Below, in pieces: positions 11,001 to 19,148 of a stretch of DNA of 64,000 bases. Numbering within the stretch: position 1 is the first letter of the stretch; every line of letters begins with the position of its first letter. Both the position numbers and the translations under genes were made by a program. A model generated the notes under the pieces. That model had not been told where the DNA came from. It was given only the letters and a program-made list of their open reading frames with translations, and ran no database searches. Source of the DNA: Chiayiivirga sp. (lineage in GTDB: Bacteria > Pseudomonadota > Gammaproteobacteria > Xanthomonadales > Xanthomonadaceae); NCBI GenBank assembly GCA_022647565.1, contig JALCLA010000001.1, positions 1,178,001-1,242,000 on the forward strand, read 5' to 3'.

Positions 11001-11283
11001 TTTCGATCGCGACGAAGATCGCGCTCTGCAGGCGACGGCCAGCGCGGAGCGTGAGCGCCTGATCCAGAAGGCGCTGCTGGAGCGTGCGAAGACCTTGTCG
11101 CTGGTGGCCGATGCGGCCAAGGAGACAGGAAAGCCCAAGGCCGCTTCCGAACCCGATGCAGCCATGGTGCGGGAACTCGGGCACGACGCCCAGGCCTGGC
11201 TCGAGCGCCACGGCAACGAGCGCGCGCTGTATCACAACGGCGCCGACCTGATGAGCTGCCGCCTGAATGACCATGCGCACTGA
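8095..11283 (+). CDS. Exported tandem amidohydrolase-superfamily protein
   Basis: About 1062 aa with an N-terminal signal peptide (twin-Arg-rich start, hydrophobic ALVALLSTAGMG). It contains two amidohydrolase-like halves. The C-terminal half (about residues 595-990) keeps the metal ligands: His653-Ser-His655, His808/His810, His836 and Asp890 in SDSNE. This predicts an active imidazolonepropionase-like metallohydrolase of unknown substrate. In the N-terminal half the equivalent of PGxxDxHxH reads AGFVDAASL (about 103-111), so its ligands are missing and it is probably a structural or regulatory domain. ATG 8095 has GGGGAA upstream; a longer frame from 8044 lacks a signal. The 3' end overlaps or abuts the next gene. 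Confidence 0.85.
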   Translation: MNSLRARRRGVRRQRLVAALVALLSTAGMGRAQTPGTVPSEGVANRPLRHVLLTHARIVSEPGRVIEDGSIELRDGRIVAFGANLTTPVGATMRDLGGKTVFAGFVDAASLVGVPEEMRAGAIKPLPPGPAPHQTTLDQAGARHWNRRVRPEWSVAERLAYKAEEAKALRALGFAAAYAMPEAGVVKGQGAVLSLRDTTQGKDVLLTARGAQHFGFELAGGFSGEYPGSLMGAIALIRQSLLDARWQAARPAGERIEANAALAALAPAARGTQRAWFQLDDELDVARVAHIAREFALKPVLVGTGYEYRVLDQAKALQAPFVLSLAFPETPAVEDADAALNATLADLQHWEQAPANAARLAAAGIEIAFSARGLKEPEKKFWGELRRAVRAGLGEEAALRALTTTPASLIGESARLGRIAPGQFANLVVADADLFRNDSATLYETWVEGERHELKPLAGAKAAGEWRLTWADGKGPQAVSITGEGESIEVAAGAVKFKARLDDEQLVALPPAALFGAGEGSARVVATLRGGTIEGYRDLTDGRRIRFIGTRAEAAKSDAKPGESAKDPAPIPAFAGYPAGEYGRIGLPVQAKAVLFRNASVWTNTDQGVLANADVLVKQGRIAAVGTGLDAPSDAVVVDAQGKHLTPGIIDAHSHTAISRNLNEPSHAVTTEVQVGDALDPTDIDLYRQLAGGVTTANLLHGSANPMGGQNAVIKLRWGADADGLRFAGAPGGVKFALGENVKQSGWGDAFVVRYPQTRMGVEQIMRDHFNAARDYAARRAAKGGESERRDLRLDALAEILAGQRLVHIHSYRQDEILMFARLARDYDLPVATFQHVLEGYKVADAIAGIGAGGSTFADWWGYKMEVIDGIPQNGALMTRAGVLTSFNSDSNEMARRLNMEAAKAMRYGGLDQQEALKLVTLNPARQLRIDHRVGALAPGLDADLVLWNDHPLSNYARAEQTWIDGRRYFDRDEDRALQATASAERERLIQKALLERAKTLSLVADAAKETGKPKAASEPDAAMVRELGHDAQAWLERHGNERALYHNGADLMSCRLNDHAH

Positions 11284-11293
11284 GGCCACCGCG

Positions 11294-12610
11294 ATGATGC
11301 TTCGATTCTTCCTCGCCAGCGTGTTGCTCGGCACCACGGCGGCGAGCGCGCACGACATGGTTCCCGCGGCACCGCAAGCCGGCCCGGTGGTGATCCGCGG
11401 TGCCACCCTGCACCCGGTTTCCGGGGCAGCCATCGCCGCTGGGCGGGTGCGCTTCGAGCAGGGCAAGCTGGTGGCCATCGGCGGCGACGAGGTGTCGTTG
11501 GAGGGTGCGCAGGTGGTCGATGCCACCGGCAAGCACCTCTATCCGGGCTTGATCGCGGCCAACAGCGTGCTCGGCCTGGTCGAAATCGGCGCCGTGCGCG
11601 CCACCGTGGATGCGGCGGAAGTCGGCCCGAATGCCGCCAACGTGCGCGCCGAAGTGGCGGTGAATCCGGACAGCGAACTGATCCCGGTGACGCGCAGCAA
11701 TGGCGTGTTGTTGGCCCTGAGCGCGCCGCAGGCCAGTGGCTCCGGCGTCATCGCCGGCACCTCGGCCCTGCTGCAACTGGAAGGCTGGACCTGGGAAGAC
11801 ATGACGCTGAAGGCACCCGTCGGCCTGCACGTGATCTGGCCGAGTCGCTTCCTGCCGGCAGGATTCCCGGCCGCCGTGGCGGAAGGATTGCGCAAGGCCG
11901 CCACCGAGAAGCGCGACGCACTCACCCGCGCCTTCGAGCAAGCCCAGGCCTACGGCGCGGGTCCCGCATCGCGTGGTGCGACGCCCGACCTGCGCCTGGC
12001 GGCAATGCAGCCCTTCCTCGCTGCCGGCAAGCCGGTGTTCTTCCACGTCGATGACGCGCAAGGCATCGACGATGCGCTGGCTTTCGCCGCGAAATTCAAG
12101 CTCAAGGCCGTGCTGGTCGGAGGTGCCGAGGCCTGGCGCGTGAGTGACCGCCTGCACGCGCAGAACGTGCCCGTGATCCTGGGTGGCACGCACGTCTTGC
12201 CGCTGCGGCGTGCCGATCCGGTCGATGCGATCTATGCCAATGCGGCGAAGCTGGCGGCTGCCGGCGTGCGTTACGCGATCGCCACGCCGGGCGATGGCTT
12301 CGACACCAGCAACCTGCGCAACTTGCCGTACCAGGCTGCCAGTGCCGTGGCCTACGGCCTGGACAAGGACGAGGCGCTCAAGGCGATTACGCTGTATCCC
12401 GCGCAGATTCTGGGTGTCGATGATCGCGTTGGCTCGCTCGAGGTCGGCAAGGACGCCACCTTGTTCCTCAGCGATGGCGATCCGATGGATGCCCGCTCAA
12501 GCGTGGAACGCGCCTGGATCGGTGGTCGCGAGATCGACCTGGGCAATCGGCAGTCGCGCCTCTACGACAAGTACCGCCAGAAATATCCGCAGACGCGCGA
12601 CAACCGCTGA
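11294..12610 (+). CDS. Exported amidohydrolase-like protein lacking the HxH metal motif
   Basis: About 438 aa with a signal peptide (MMLRFFLASVLLGTTAASA). The fold signature of the amidohydrolase superfamily is clear: an N-terminal beta-sandwich (VVIRGATLHPVSG), DATGKHLYPGLI, and a C-terminal NPAR-like LYPAQILGVDDRVGSLEVGKDATLFL. The metal-binding HxH after PGLI is replaced by AANSV (about 88-92), so I infer a pseudoenzyme or partner of the preceding gene. ATG 11294 follows TGAGG; an in-frame ATG at 11267 would overlap the upstream gene by 17 bases. Both are probably in one operon. Confidence 0.8.
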   Translation: MMLRFFLASVLLGTTAASAHDMVPAAPQAGPVVIRGATLHPVSGAAIAAGRVRFEQGKLVAIGGDEVSLEGAQVVDATGKHLYPGLIAANSVLGLVEIGAVRATVDAAEVGPNAANVRAEVAVNPDSELIPVTRSNGVLLALSAPQASGSGVIAGTSALLQLEGWTWEDMTLKAPVGLHVIWPSRFLPAGFPAAVAEGLRKAATEKRDALTRAFEQAQAYGAGPASRGATPDLRLAAMQPFLAAGKPVFFHVDDAQGIDDALAFAAKFKLKAVLVGGAEAWRVSDRLHAQNVPVILGGTHVLPLRRADPVDAIYANAAKLAAAGVRYAIATPGDGFDTSNLRNLPYQAASAVAYGLDKDEALKAITLYPAQILGVDDRVGSLEVGKDATLFLSDGDPMDARSSVERAWIGGREIDLGNRQSRLYDKYRQKYPQTRDNR

Positions 12611-12641
12611 AGGCAGGCCAATCGCGGCAGCCTGAGCGGGA

Positions 12642-13073
12642 TCAGTCGGGCGCGTCGGCGCGTTCGTCCGGGGTACGCAGATCGATGGTGGCGGTGCCGA
12701 CGCTTACCCGCATCATCGAGTAGTGCCATTGCGTGGCGCGACGCGTTGCGAGCACGTCGATCATGGCCTCGCCACGCGGCCCCTTGAGCGTGATGCCGAG
12801 GTCGGCCGCGCCGCTGCGGTTCTCGATCTTGATGTTGCCCCTCGGCATCCAGCCCGGTTCGATCGGCGTACCCAGCGCCGAGATCACGTCCGGATGCGCC
12901 TGCGCACGATCCACCGCCAGACGGTAGGGTTCGGCCGACCGCATCATGCCGCCGGCGAGTTTGACGATCGCGACTGCCAGGCCGCCGATGAGCAAGACCA
13001 GGGACAGCGCGGCAGCCAGGAGTGCCCGCTTCCAGTTGCGTTGCCACCACGTGCGTTCGGCCTGGTCGGTCAT
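12642..13073 (-). CDS. Coa1-family membrane protein
   Basis: 143 aa with one N-terminal transmembrane helix (about residues 16-40) and an exported domain. The domain pattern resembles the Coa1/Tim21-like family: AQAHPDVISALGTPIEPGW, GAADLGITLKGPRGEAMIDV and WHYSMMRVSVGTATIDL. That family is named for a mitochondrial cytochrome oxidase assembly factor, but the bacterial members are uncharacterised, so the role here is open. Encoded on the minus strand and read away from typA with a terminator between. Confidence 0.75.
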   Translation of the reverse strand: MTDQAERTWWQRNWKRALLAAALSLVLLIGGLAVAIVKLAGGMMRSAEPYRLAVDRAQAHPDVISALGTPIEPGWMPRGNIKIENRSGAADLGITLKGPRGEAMIDVLATRRATQWHYSMMRVSVGTATIDLRTPDERADAPD

Positions 13074-13115
13074 GCCCTGATCCGCGAACTGCGAGTCGGG
13101 ATTCTATCCCGCACA

Positions 13116-13142
13116 ACGAAGAAGGGCGCCACAGGGCGCCCT
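13116..13142 (-). terminator. Terminator downstream of typA
   Basis: On the minus strand an 8-bp perfect stem (AGGGCGCC / GGCGCCCT, loop of four) at 13123-13142 is followed by TCTTCGTT. It lies 22 bases beyond the typA stop. Confidence 0.65.
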
Positions 13143-13164
13143 CGTCGTTCCGGTGTGAAGCGGA

Positions 13165-15006
13165 TCAGGCGGCGCGCGAGGCCCGCTTGCGATCCACCTC
13201 GGTGCGCAGTTTCTTGCGCAGGCGGATCTGCAGCGGGGTGATTTCCACCAGTTCGTCTTCCTCGATGAACTCGAGCGCCTGTTCCAGCGAGAACTTCACC
13301 GGCGGCGTCAGCGCCAGCGCATCGTCCTTGCCCGAGGCACGGAAGTTGGTGAGCTGCTTGCTGCGAATGGCATTGACGGTGAGATCGTTGTCCTTGGCGT
13401 GGATGCCGACGATCTGGCCTTCGTAGATTTCTTCCAGCGGCTCCAGGAACAGGCGGCCGCGCTCCTGCATTGCGAACTGCGCGTAGGCCGGCGACGGGCC
13501 GGAATCGTTGGAGATCAGCACGCCGTTCTGGCGCTTGGCGATCGCGCCTTCCTGCTTCGGGCCGTAATGGTCGAACACGTGGAACAGCAGGCCGGTGCCT
13601 GCAGTAATCGTGCGGAACTCGGTCTGGAAGCCGATCAGGCCACGTGCCGGAATGATGAAGTCGAGGCGCACGCGGCCCTTGCCGTCGGGCTCCATGTTCT
13701 GCAGCAGTGCCTTGCGCTCTCCCAGGCGCGACATCACGCCGCCCTGGTACTGCTCTTCCATGTCGACCACGAGGCTTTCGAACGGCTCGCTCGCCACGCC
13801 GTCGATATCCTTGATGATGACTTCGGGGCGCGACACGGCCAGTTCATAGCCTTCGCGCCGCATGGTTTCAATCAGGATCGACAGGTGCAGTTCGCCGCGG
13901 CCACTGACCTTGAACTTGTCCGCGTCTTCGGTCTCCTCGACCTTGAGCGCGACGTTGTGCTGGGTTTCGCGGGTGAGGCGGTCGCGCAGCTGGCGCGAGG
14001 TGAGGAACTTGCCGCCGCTGCGTTCCTTCACCCCGGCGAAAGGCGAGTCGTTGACCTGGAAGGTCATGCTGATCGTGGGTTCGTCGACGGTGAGCACGGG
14101 CAATTGCTCCACTGCGTCGGGCGAGCACACGGTCTCGGAAATGCTCAGCTTTTCCACGCCGCTGATCGCGATGATGTCGCCGGCCTGTGCTTCCTGCACT
14201 TCATGCCGTTCCAGGCCCATGAAGCCGAGCACCTGCAGCACCTTTCCGGTGCGGGGCTTGCCCTCGCGGTCGATCACCGTGACCTGCGTGTTGGGCTTGA
14301 TCTTGCCGCGCTGCACCCGGCCCACGCCGATGATGCCGACGTAGTTGTTGTAGTCGAGCGAGGTGATGCGCATCTGGAAGCCGCCCTCGATATTCACCGG
14401 CGGCGGCGAAACCTTGTCGACGATGGTCTGGAACAGCGGGGTCATGTCGCCCGAACGCACGTCCGCATCCATGCCGGCGTAGCCGTTCAGGGCCGAGGCG
14501 TAGACCGTGGTGAAGTCGAGTTGTTCGTCGGTGGCGCCGAGGCGGTCGAACAGATCGAAGGTCTGGTTCACGACCCAATCCGGACGCGCGCCGGGGCGGT
14601 CGACCTTGTTTACCACCACGATCGGCTTGAAGCCCATCGCGAACGCCTTCTGCGTCACGAAGCGGGTCTGCGGCATCGGCCCGTCCATGGCGTCGACCAG
14701 GATCAGCACCGAGTCGACCATCGACAAGACGCGCTCAACCTCGCCACCGAAATCGGCGTGGCCCGGGGTGTCGACGATGTTGATGCGATATTCCTCGCCG
14801 TTCGGCGCAGTCCAGCGGATCGCCGTGTTCTTGGAGAGGATGGTGATGCCACGTTCCTTCTCCAGGTCATTGCTGTCCATCACGCGTTCCGCGACCTTTT
14901 CGCGTTCGCTGAAGGTGCCGCTCTGCTTGAGCAGGCAGTCGACGAGAGTGGTCTTGCCGTGGTCGACGTGGGCGACGATGGCGATATTGCGCAGGTTCTG
15001 GATCAT
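13165..15006 (-). CDS. typA: Ribosome-associated GTPase TypA/BipA
   Basis: TypA/BipA is an EF-G-like translational GTPase that assists 50S assembly and translation under cold and stress. The 613-residue protein carries G1 AHVDHGKT, G3 DTPGHADF and G4 NKVDRPGAR near the N-terminus, then a beta-barrel and the BipA-specific C-terminal domain ([38 protein letters not shown]). ATG at 15006 gives the expected [13 protein letters not shown] start. The frame stays open upstream to 15384, but that part is not conserved and covers another gene. Confidence 0.96.
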   Translation of the reverse strand: MIQNLRNIAIVAHVDHGKTTLVDCLLKQSGTFSEREKVAERVMDSNDLEKERGITILSKNTAIRWTAPNGEEYRINIVDTPGHADFGGEVERVLSMVDSVLILVDAMDGPMPQTRFVTQKAFAMGFKPIVVVNKVDRPGARPDWVVNQTFDLFDRLGATDEQLDFTTVYASALNGYAGMDADVRSGDMTPLFQTIVDKVSPPPVNIEGGFQMRITSLDYNNYVGIIGVGRVQRGKIKPNTQVTVIDREGKPRTGKVLQVLGFMGLERHEVQEAQAGDIIAISGVEKLSISETVCSPDAVEQLPVLTVDEPTISMTFQVNDSPFAGVKERSGGKFLTSRQLRDRLTRETQHNVALKVEETEDADKFKVSGRGELHLSILIETMRREGYELAVSRPEVIIKDIDGVASEPFESLVVDMEEQYQGGVMSRLGERKALLQNMEPDGKGRVRLDFIIPARGLIGFQTEFRTITAGTGLLFHVFDHYGPKQEGAIAKRQNGVLISNDSGPSPAYAQFAMQERGRLFLEPLEEIYEGQIVGIHAKDNDLTVNAIRSKQLTNFRASGKDDALALTPPVKFSLEQALEFIEEDELVEITPLQIRLRKKLRTEVDRKRASRAA

Positions 15007-15121
15007 GGACACAGCCGTCGGGCGGGTCCGAAGGACTCGCCGCAGTGAGGGAATGGAAGGCGCGTTTCGCGAAAGCCCCGCGCGGGCCTGAAGTCGGGCA
15101 GGGCCTGGAATGCTGCGGCGC

Positions 15122-15127
15122 ATTATA
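15122..15127 (-). promoter_or_regulatory. Possible -10 element for typA
   Basis: The minus strand reads TATAAT here, 116 bases upstream of the typA start. No good -35 hexamer is visible 16-18 bases away. The same bases also read TATACC on the plus strand towards the small membrane-protein gene at 15184. Confidence 0.35.
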
Positions 15128-15183
15128 CCTGCAACCGGGCGTCGTGGTTCACTCCACGGGAAGTCACGGAACGAAGGCCGGAC

Positions 15184-15414
15184 ATGCGCGGAAACGAACT
15201 GGCTCTGCCTCTCTGGATGACGGCACTGAACATGGCCGCGGCCCTCTGTCTCGGCCTGGGGGTGGTACGACTCTTCGTGCCGAGCCTGTCCGACCTGTTG
15301 CCGCTGCCGGAGCCGATCGCATGGGTGCTGCTCATGGTCGGCATCAGCGCCATGGTCTTGTGGTGGGTGGCCTTTCTGCGCCACATCGCGGCTCGCAAGG
15401 CGGCGGGGCGCTGA
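15184..15414 (+). CDS. Small two-helix membrane protein
   Basis: 76 aa with two hydrophobic helices (about residues 13-32 and 43-63) and a basic C-terminus ([11 protein letters not shown]). It fills the space between typA and the cyclophilin gene. I do not recognise the family. The clean hydrophobic pattern and its position argue for a real gene, but it has no obvious ribosome-binding site and could still be fortuitous. Confidence 0.5.
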   Translation: MRGNELALPLWMTALNMAAALCLGLGVVRLFVPSLSDLLPLPEPIAWVLLMVGISAMVLWWVAFLRHIAARKAAGR

Positions 15415-15452
15415 GCGTCGGCTATCATTGGAACTCCACCAAGGAGCGCCCC

Positions 15453-15968
<516 letters not shown>

Positions 15969-15975
15969 TCGCGCC

Positions 15976-16635
15976 TCAGTCCCGATACGGCGCCAGCATT
16001 GCGTCGAAGCGTGCGGCATCACCACCCATCGGCCGCAGGCAGACCTGCGGTACGGCGGGCGCCAGGGCCTCCAGGCGCGCGCGCAGTTGTTCGCGCTCTT
16101 CCGGCACGTGGCTGACCTGATTCACGGCTTGCAGCCGGCGCAGGAGTTCGACGCCGGCGTGCGGACTCAATCCGAGCCGTTGCAAGGTTTCCTGCGCGGC
16201 GGCGTCGGCTGAGACCTCGGCGGAGCCCGCATCGAGGCTGCCATCCAGTTGCTGCGCGGTGTGGCCGAGCGCCACATGCGCCAGCTCATGCGCCAGCACG
16301 AAGGCGAGCTCCGACTCGCTGTGCAGCTGGCGCAGCAGGCCGAGGCGCATGCGTAGCAGGCGACCGGCGACAACATCGGCCTGGGTGTCGGGCAGATCCA
16401 GCACGAACAGTTCGATTTGAGCGGCGGCGATCGGGTCGATCCGCACCATCCATTCGCGCAGGTACGCACTGAGGGCGGCATCCGAGACGAGTTGGTCCGA
16501 ATCGCGCAGCTGCGTGGCATGTTCACGCAACTGGATTACCTGCCACGGACGCAACGGTCCTTCCGCCGGCGGCAGGCCGGCGCAGCCGGCCAGGCCGAGG
16601 CCGGCCAGCAAGGGCAGAGGGCGGAACAGGCGCAT
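15976..16635 (-). CDS. M48-family metallopeptidase lipoprotein
   Basis: 219 aa. The N-terminus has a lipobox (LGLAGC, lipidated Cys18), so it is a membrane-anchored lipoprotein. A zinc-peptidase HELAH motif sits at residues 116-120, and SADAAAQ about 30 residues later fits the third-ligand region of M48 peptidases (EADAxA-like, with Ser in place of Glu just before ADA but a Glu in AEVSAD). It is compact relative to BepA/LoiP. A role in envelope protein quality control is inferred from the family. Convergent with ppiB, 7 bases between stops. Confidence 0.8.
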   Translation of the reverse strand: MRLFRPLPLLAGLGLAGCAGLPPAEGPLRPWQVIQLREHATQLRDSDQLVSDAALSAYLREWMVRIDPIAAAQIELFVLDLPDTQADVVAGRLLRMRLGLLRQLHSESELAFVLAHELAHVALGHTAQQLDGSLDAGSAEVSADAAAQETLQRLGLSPHAGVELLRRLQAVNQVSHVPEEREQLRARLEALAPAVPQVCLRPMGGDAARFDAMLAPYRD

Positions 16636-16752
16636 GCACGGGTCCGGTCGAGTCGGATCGCTATGCTAAACTTTCGCCCTTGTCATGCGTGCTTGCCGCG
16701 CACGTCGGCGGCGGAAATTCGCCGGCGATCACGAACCACCCGAGGGAATCCG

Positions 16753-17958
16753 ATGCCGCAACTCGCCAAGCGCGTGGGCCGGGCCAAGCCCAGCGCCATC
16801 ATGGTCGTCGCCGAGAAAGCGAAGAAGCTCAAGGCCGAAGGCCGCGACATCGTCAGTTTCTCCATCGGCGTGCCGAACTTCCTGCCGGCCGATCACGTGT
16901 ATGCCGCCGCGCGCGATGCTCTGGCCAAGGACAGCGGACAGTACGGCAGCAACCGCGGTAGTGACGCCTTGCTCGATGCCTTTCTCGCGCACATCGCGCA
17001 GATCGGATTCAGCGGCTACACCCGCGCCCATTGCGCCACCGGCATCGGCGCCAAGCATGTGATCTACAACCTGGCCGAGGCCCTGCTCGATGAAGGCGAC
17101 ACCATCGCCTTTGCCGTGCCGTACTGGACCAGCTACCTCGATATCGCCGAGATCGTCAACGCCAAGGTCGACCTGCTGCCGTGCCCGGCCTCGCAGGATT
17201 ACAAGCTCACGCCGGCCCAGCTCGATGCGGCCCTGGCGAAGAAACCCAAGGTGTTCCTGTTCAACAATCCATCCAACCCCACCGGCATGGTGTACACGCG
17301 CGCCGAAATCAGCGCGCTGGCCGAGGTGCTGGTCAAACACCCGGACACCTGGGTGATCGCGGATGACATCTACAACCGCATGTTGTTCGACGGGCTGGAG
17401 TACGTGAACTTCGTGCATGTGCGCCCGGAACTGCGCGACCGCGTGATCTTCATCGACTCGATCTCCAAGACCTACGGCATGCCCGGTTGGCGCGTGGGCT
17501 TCATGGCCGGACCGGAAGTGGTGGCCAAGGCTGTCACGACGATGAACTCCAACCACATCACCAACATTCCCGAGATCGTCACCGCCGCCGCGATTGCCGC
17601 GCTGAGCGGCCCGCAGGATGTGCCCAAGCAGAAGAACGCCGAGTTCCAGGCCAAGCGCGATCAGGTGATGGCGGTGCTCGCTGCCATTCCCGGCGTGGTG
17701 TGCCCCAAGCCGCAGGGCGCGTTCTATGTCTTCCCGGACATCAGTTGCGCCTACGGCAAGACGCACGCGCCCAGTGGCATGAAGATCGGCAACGATCTTG
17801 ATTTCTGCAATGCCTTGCTCGACGCCAAGGGCGTGGCCTGCGTGCCGGGCTCGGCCTTCGGCGAACCGCGCGCGCTGCGCATCAGCTACACCTGCCCGAC
17901 GCCGCAACTCGCGCCGGGTCTGAAGCGCATCCAGGAATTTTTCGCGGAATTGACTTGA
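16753..17958 (+). CDS. PLP-dependent class I/II aminotransferase (aspartate aminotransferase type)
   Basis: 401 aa fold-type I aminotransferase. The PLP lysine is Lys239 in [44 protein letters not shown] and the C-terminal LRISYTC (substrate-carboxylate Arg) complete the signature. The pattern is closest to subgroup I-beta aspartate/prephenate aminotransferases, but the substrate cannot be fixed by eye. The ATG at 16753 gives [14 protein letters not shown]; the frame is open upstream without similarity. Followed by a palindromic repeat dimer and mdh. Confidence 0.88.
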   Translation: MPQLAKRVGRAKPSAIMVVAEKAKKLKAEGRDIVSFSIGVPNFLPADHVYAAARDALAKDSGQYGSNRGSDALLDAFLAHIAQIGFSGYTRAHCATGIGAKHVIYNLAEALLDEGDTIAFAVPYWTSYLDIAEIVNAKVDLLPCPASQDYKLTPAQLDAALAKKPKVFLFNNPSNPTGMVYTRAEISALAEVLVKHPDTWVIADDIYNRMLFDGLEYVNFVHVRPELRDRVIFIDSISKTYGMPGWRVGFMAGPEVVAKAVTTMNSNHITNIPEIVTAAAIAALSGPQDVPKQKNAEFQAKRDQVMAVLAAIPGVVCPKPQGAFYVFPDISCAYGKTHAPSGMKIGNDLDFCNALLDAKGVACVPGSAFGEPRALRISYTCPTPQLAPGLKRIQEFFAELT

Positions 17959-17968
17959 ACCAGCGCGC

Positions 17969-18024
17969 GTAGAGCGGAGCTTGCTCCGCTGTGCGAAGCT
18001 CATGCCGGGCAAGCCCGGCTCTAC
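17969..18024 (+). repeat. Inverted pair of GTAG-headed palindromic repeats (SMAG-like)
   Basis: A 22-base unit GTAGAGCGGAGCTTGCTCCG.. at 17969-17990 is followed by a second unit in opposite orientation at 18004-18024, which on the minus strand reads GTAGAGCCGGGCTTGCCCGG. Each unit is a GTAG head plus a palindrome. This matches the organisation of SMAG/REP repeats mobilised by RAYT (tyrosine REP) transposases in Xanthomonadales. No RAYT gene is in this window. The dimer can form a long stem in mRNA between the aminotransferase gene and mdh. Confidence 0.8.
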
Positions 18025-18049
18025 CTACCCGATGTTTTCAGGAGCCCAC

Positions 18050-19033
18050 ATGAAAGCCCCCGTCCGCGTTGCCGTCACCGGTGCTGCCGGCCAGATCGGT
18101 TACTCCCTGCTGTTCCGCATCGCCTCGGGCGAAATGCTGGGCAAGGACCAACCGGTGATCCTGCAGATGCTGGAGCTGCCGATGGAGAAGGCGCAGGCGG
18201 CGCTCAAGGGTTGCATGATGGAGCTGGAAGACTGCGCCTTCCCCTTGCTCGCCGGCATGGTGGGCACGGACGATCCGGAAGTCGCGTTCAAGGATGCCGA
18301 TATCGCCTTGCTCGTCGGCGCGCGTCCGCGTGGCCCGGGCATGGAGCGCAAGGACCTGCTGCTGGAGAACGCCAAGATCTTCACCGCGCAGGGCGCGGCG
18401 CTGAACAAGGTCGCCAAGCGCGACGTGAAGGTGCTGGTGGTTGGCAACCCGGCCAACACCAATGCCTACATCGCGATGAAGTCGGCACCGGATCTGAATC
18501 CGAAGAATTTCACCGCGATGCTGCGCCTCGACCACAACCGCGCGCTGTCGCAGCTGGCCTCCAAGGCGGGTGTTGCGGTGGCCGAGATCGAGAAGCTGGT
18601 GGTGTGGGGCAACCACTCGCCGACGATGTACCCGGACTATCGGTTCGCCACGGTCGGCGGCGCCTCGCTCAAGGACAAGATTGGCGACGATGCCTGGAAC
18701 CGCGAAACCTTCATCCCGAAAGTCGGCAAGCGTGGCGCGGCCATCATCGAAGCGCGCGGCCTCTCATCCGCGGCCTCGGCCGCGAACGCGGCGATCGACC
18801 ACATCCGCGACTGGGTGCTGGGCACGAACGGCAAGTGGGCGACGATGGGCATCCCGTCCGATGGCAGCTATGGAATCCCGAACGACGTGATGTATGGCTT
18901 CCCGGTGATCTGCAAGGACGGCAAGTACGAGATGGTGCGAGACCTCGCCATCGACGACTACAGCCGCGGCATGATGGACAAGACTCTGGCCGAGCTGGAA
19001 GAAGAGCGCGCAGGCGTTGCTCACCTGCTGTGA
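18050..19033 (+). CDS. mdh: Malate dehydrogenase
   Basis: NAD-dependent malate dehydrogenase of the TCA cycle, 327 aa. It has the Rossmann start [23 protein letters not shown], the [18 protein letters not shown] substrate loop with its mobile arginines, [10 protein letters not shown], and the catalytic [11 protein letters not shown] histidine. This is the cytosolic-MDH-like group found in Xanthomonadales rather than the E. coli type. ATG 18050 has CAGGAG upstream; an in-frame extension from 17981 would read through the palindromic repeats and is rejected. Confidence 0.96.
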   Translation: MKAPVRVAVTGAAGQIGYSLLFRIASGEMLGKDQPVILQMLELPMEKAQAALKGCMMELEDCAFPLLAGMVGTDDPEVAFKDADIALLVGARPRGPGMERKDLLLENAKIFTAQGAALNKVAKRDVKVLVVGNPANTNAYIAMKSAPDLNPKNFTAMLRLDHNRALSQLASKAGVAVAEIEKLVVWGNHSPTMYPDYRFATVGGASLKDKIGDDAWNRETFIPKVGKRGAAIIEARGLSSAASAANAAIDHIRDWVLGTNGKWATMGIPSDGSYGIPNDVMYGFPVICKDGKYEMVRDLAIDDYSRGMMDKTLAELEEERAGVAHLL

Positions 19034-19063
19034 GCGCAGCGGGGATGCCGCTGGAATGTTCCG

Positions 19064-19091
19064 AACGCCGGGCTCCGTGCCCGGCGTTTTT
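19064..19091 (+). terminator. Rho-independent terminator after mdh
   Basis: A 10-bp perfect stem (AACGCCGGGC / GCCCGGCGTT) with a five-base loop, directly followed by TTTTCG, 30 bases after the mdh stop. Confidence 0.85.
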
Positions 19092-19148
19092 CGTTCAGAC
19101 ACCCGTCGCCGGCTTCGGGGCCGCGCAGGCATACACGGAGAATCACGC

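Noticed and set aside
8236..11532. Very long minus-strand open frame (1098 codons) antisense to the amidohydrolase gene
   Set aside because: It mirrors the plus-strand gene in a GC-rich region, is rich in Arg/His/Gln, has no family motif, and the plus strand has a signal peptide and conserved motifs.
13399..15048. Plus-strand open frame of 549 codons over typA
   Set aside because: Antisense to a conserved GTPase; composition is His/Ala/Arg-rich with no motif.
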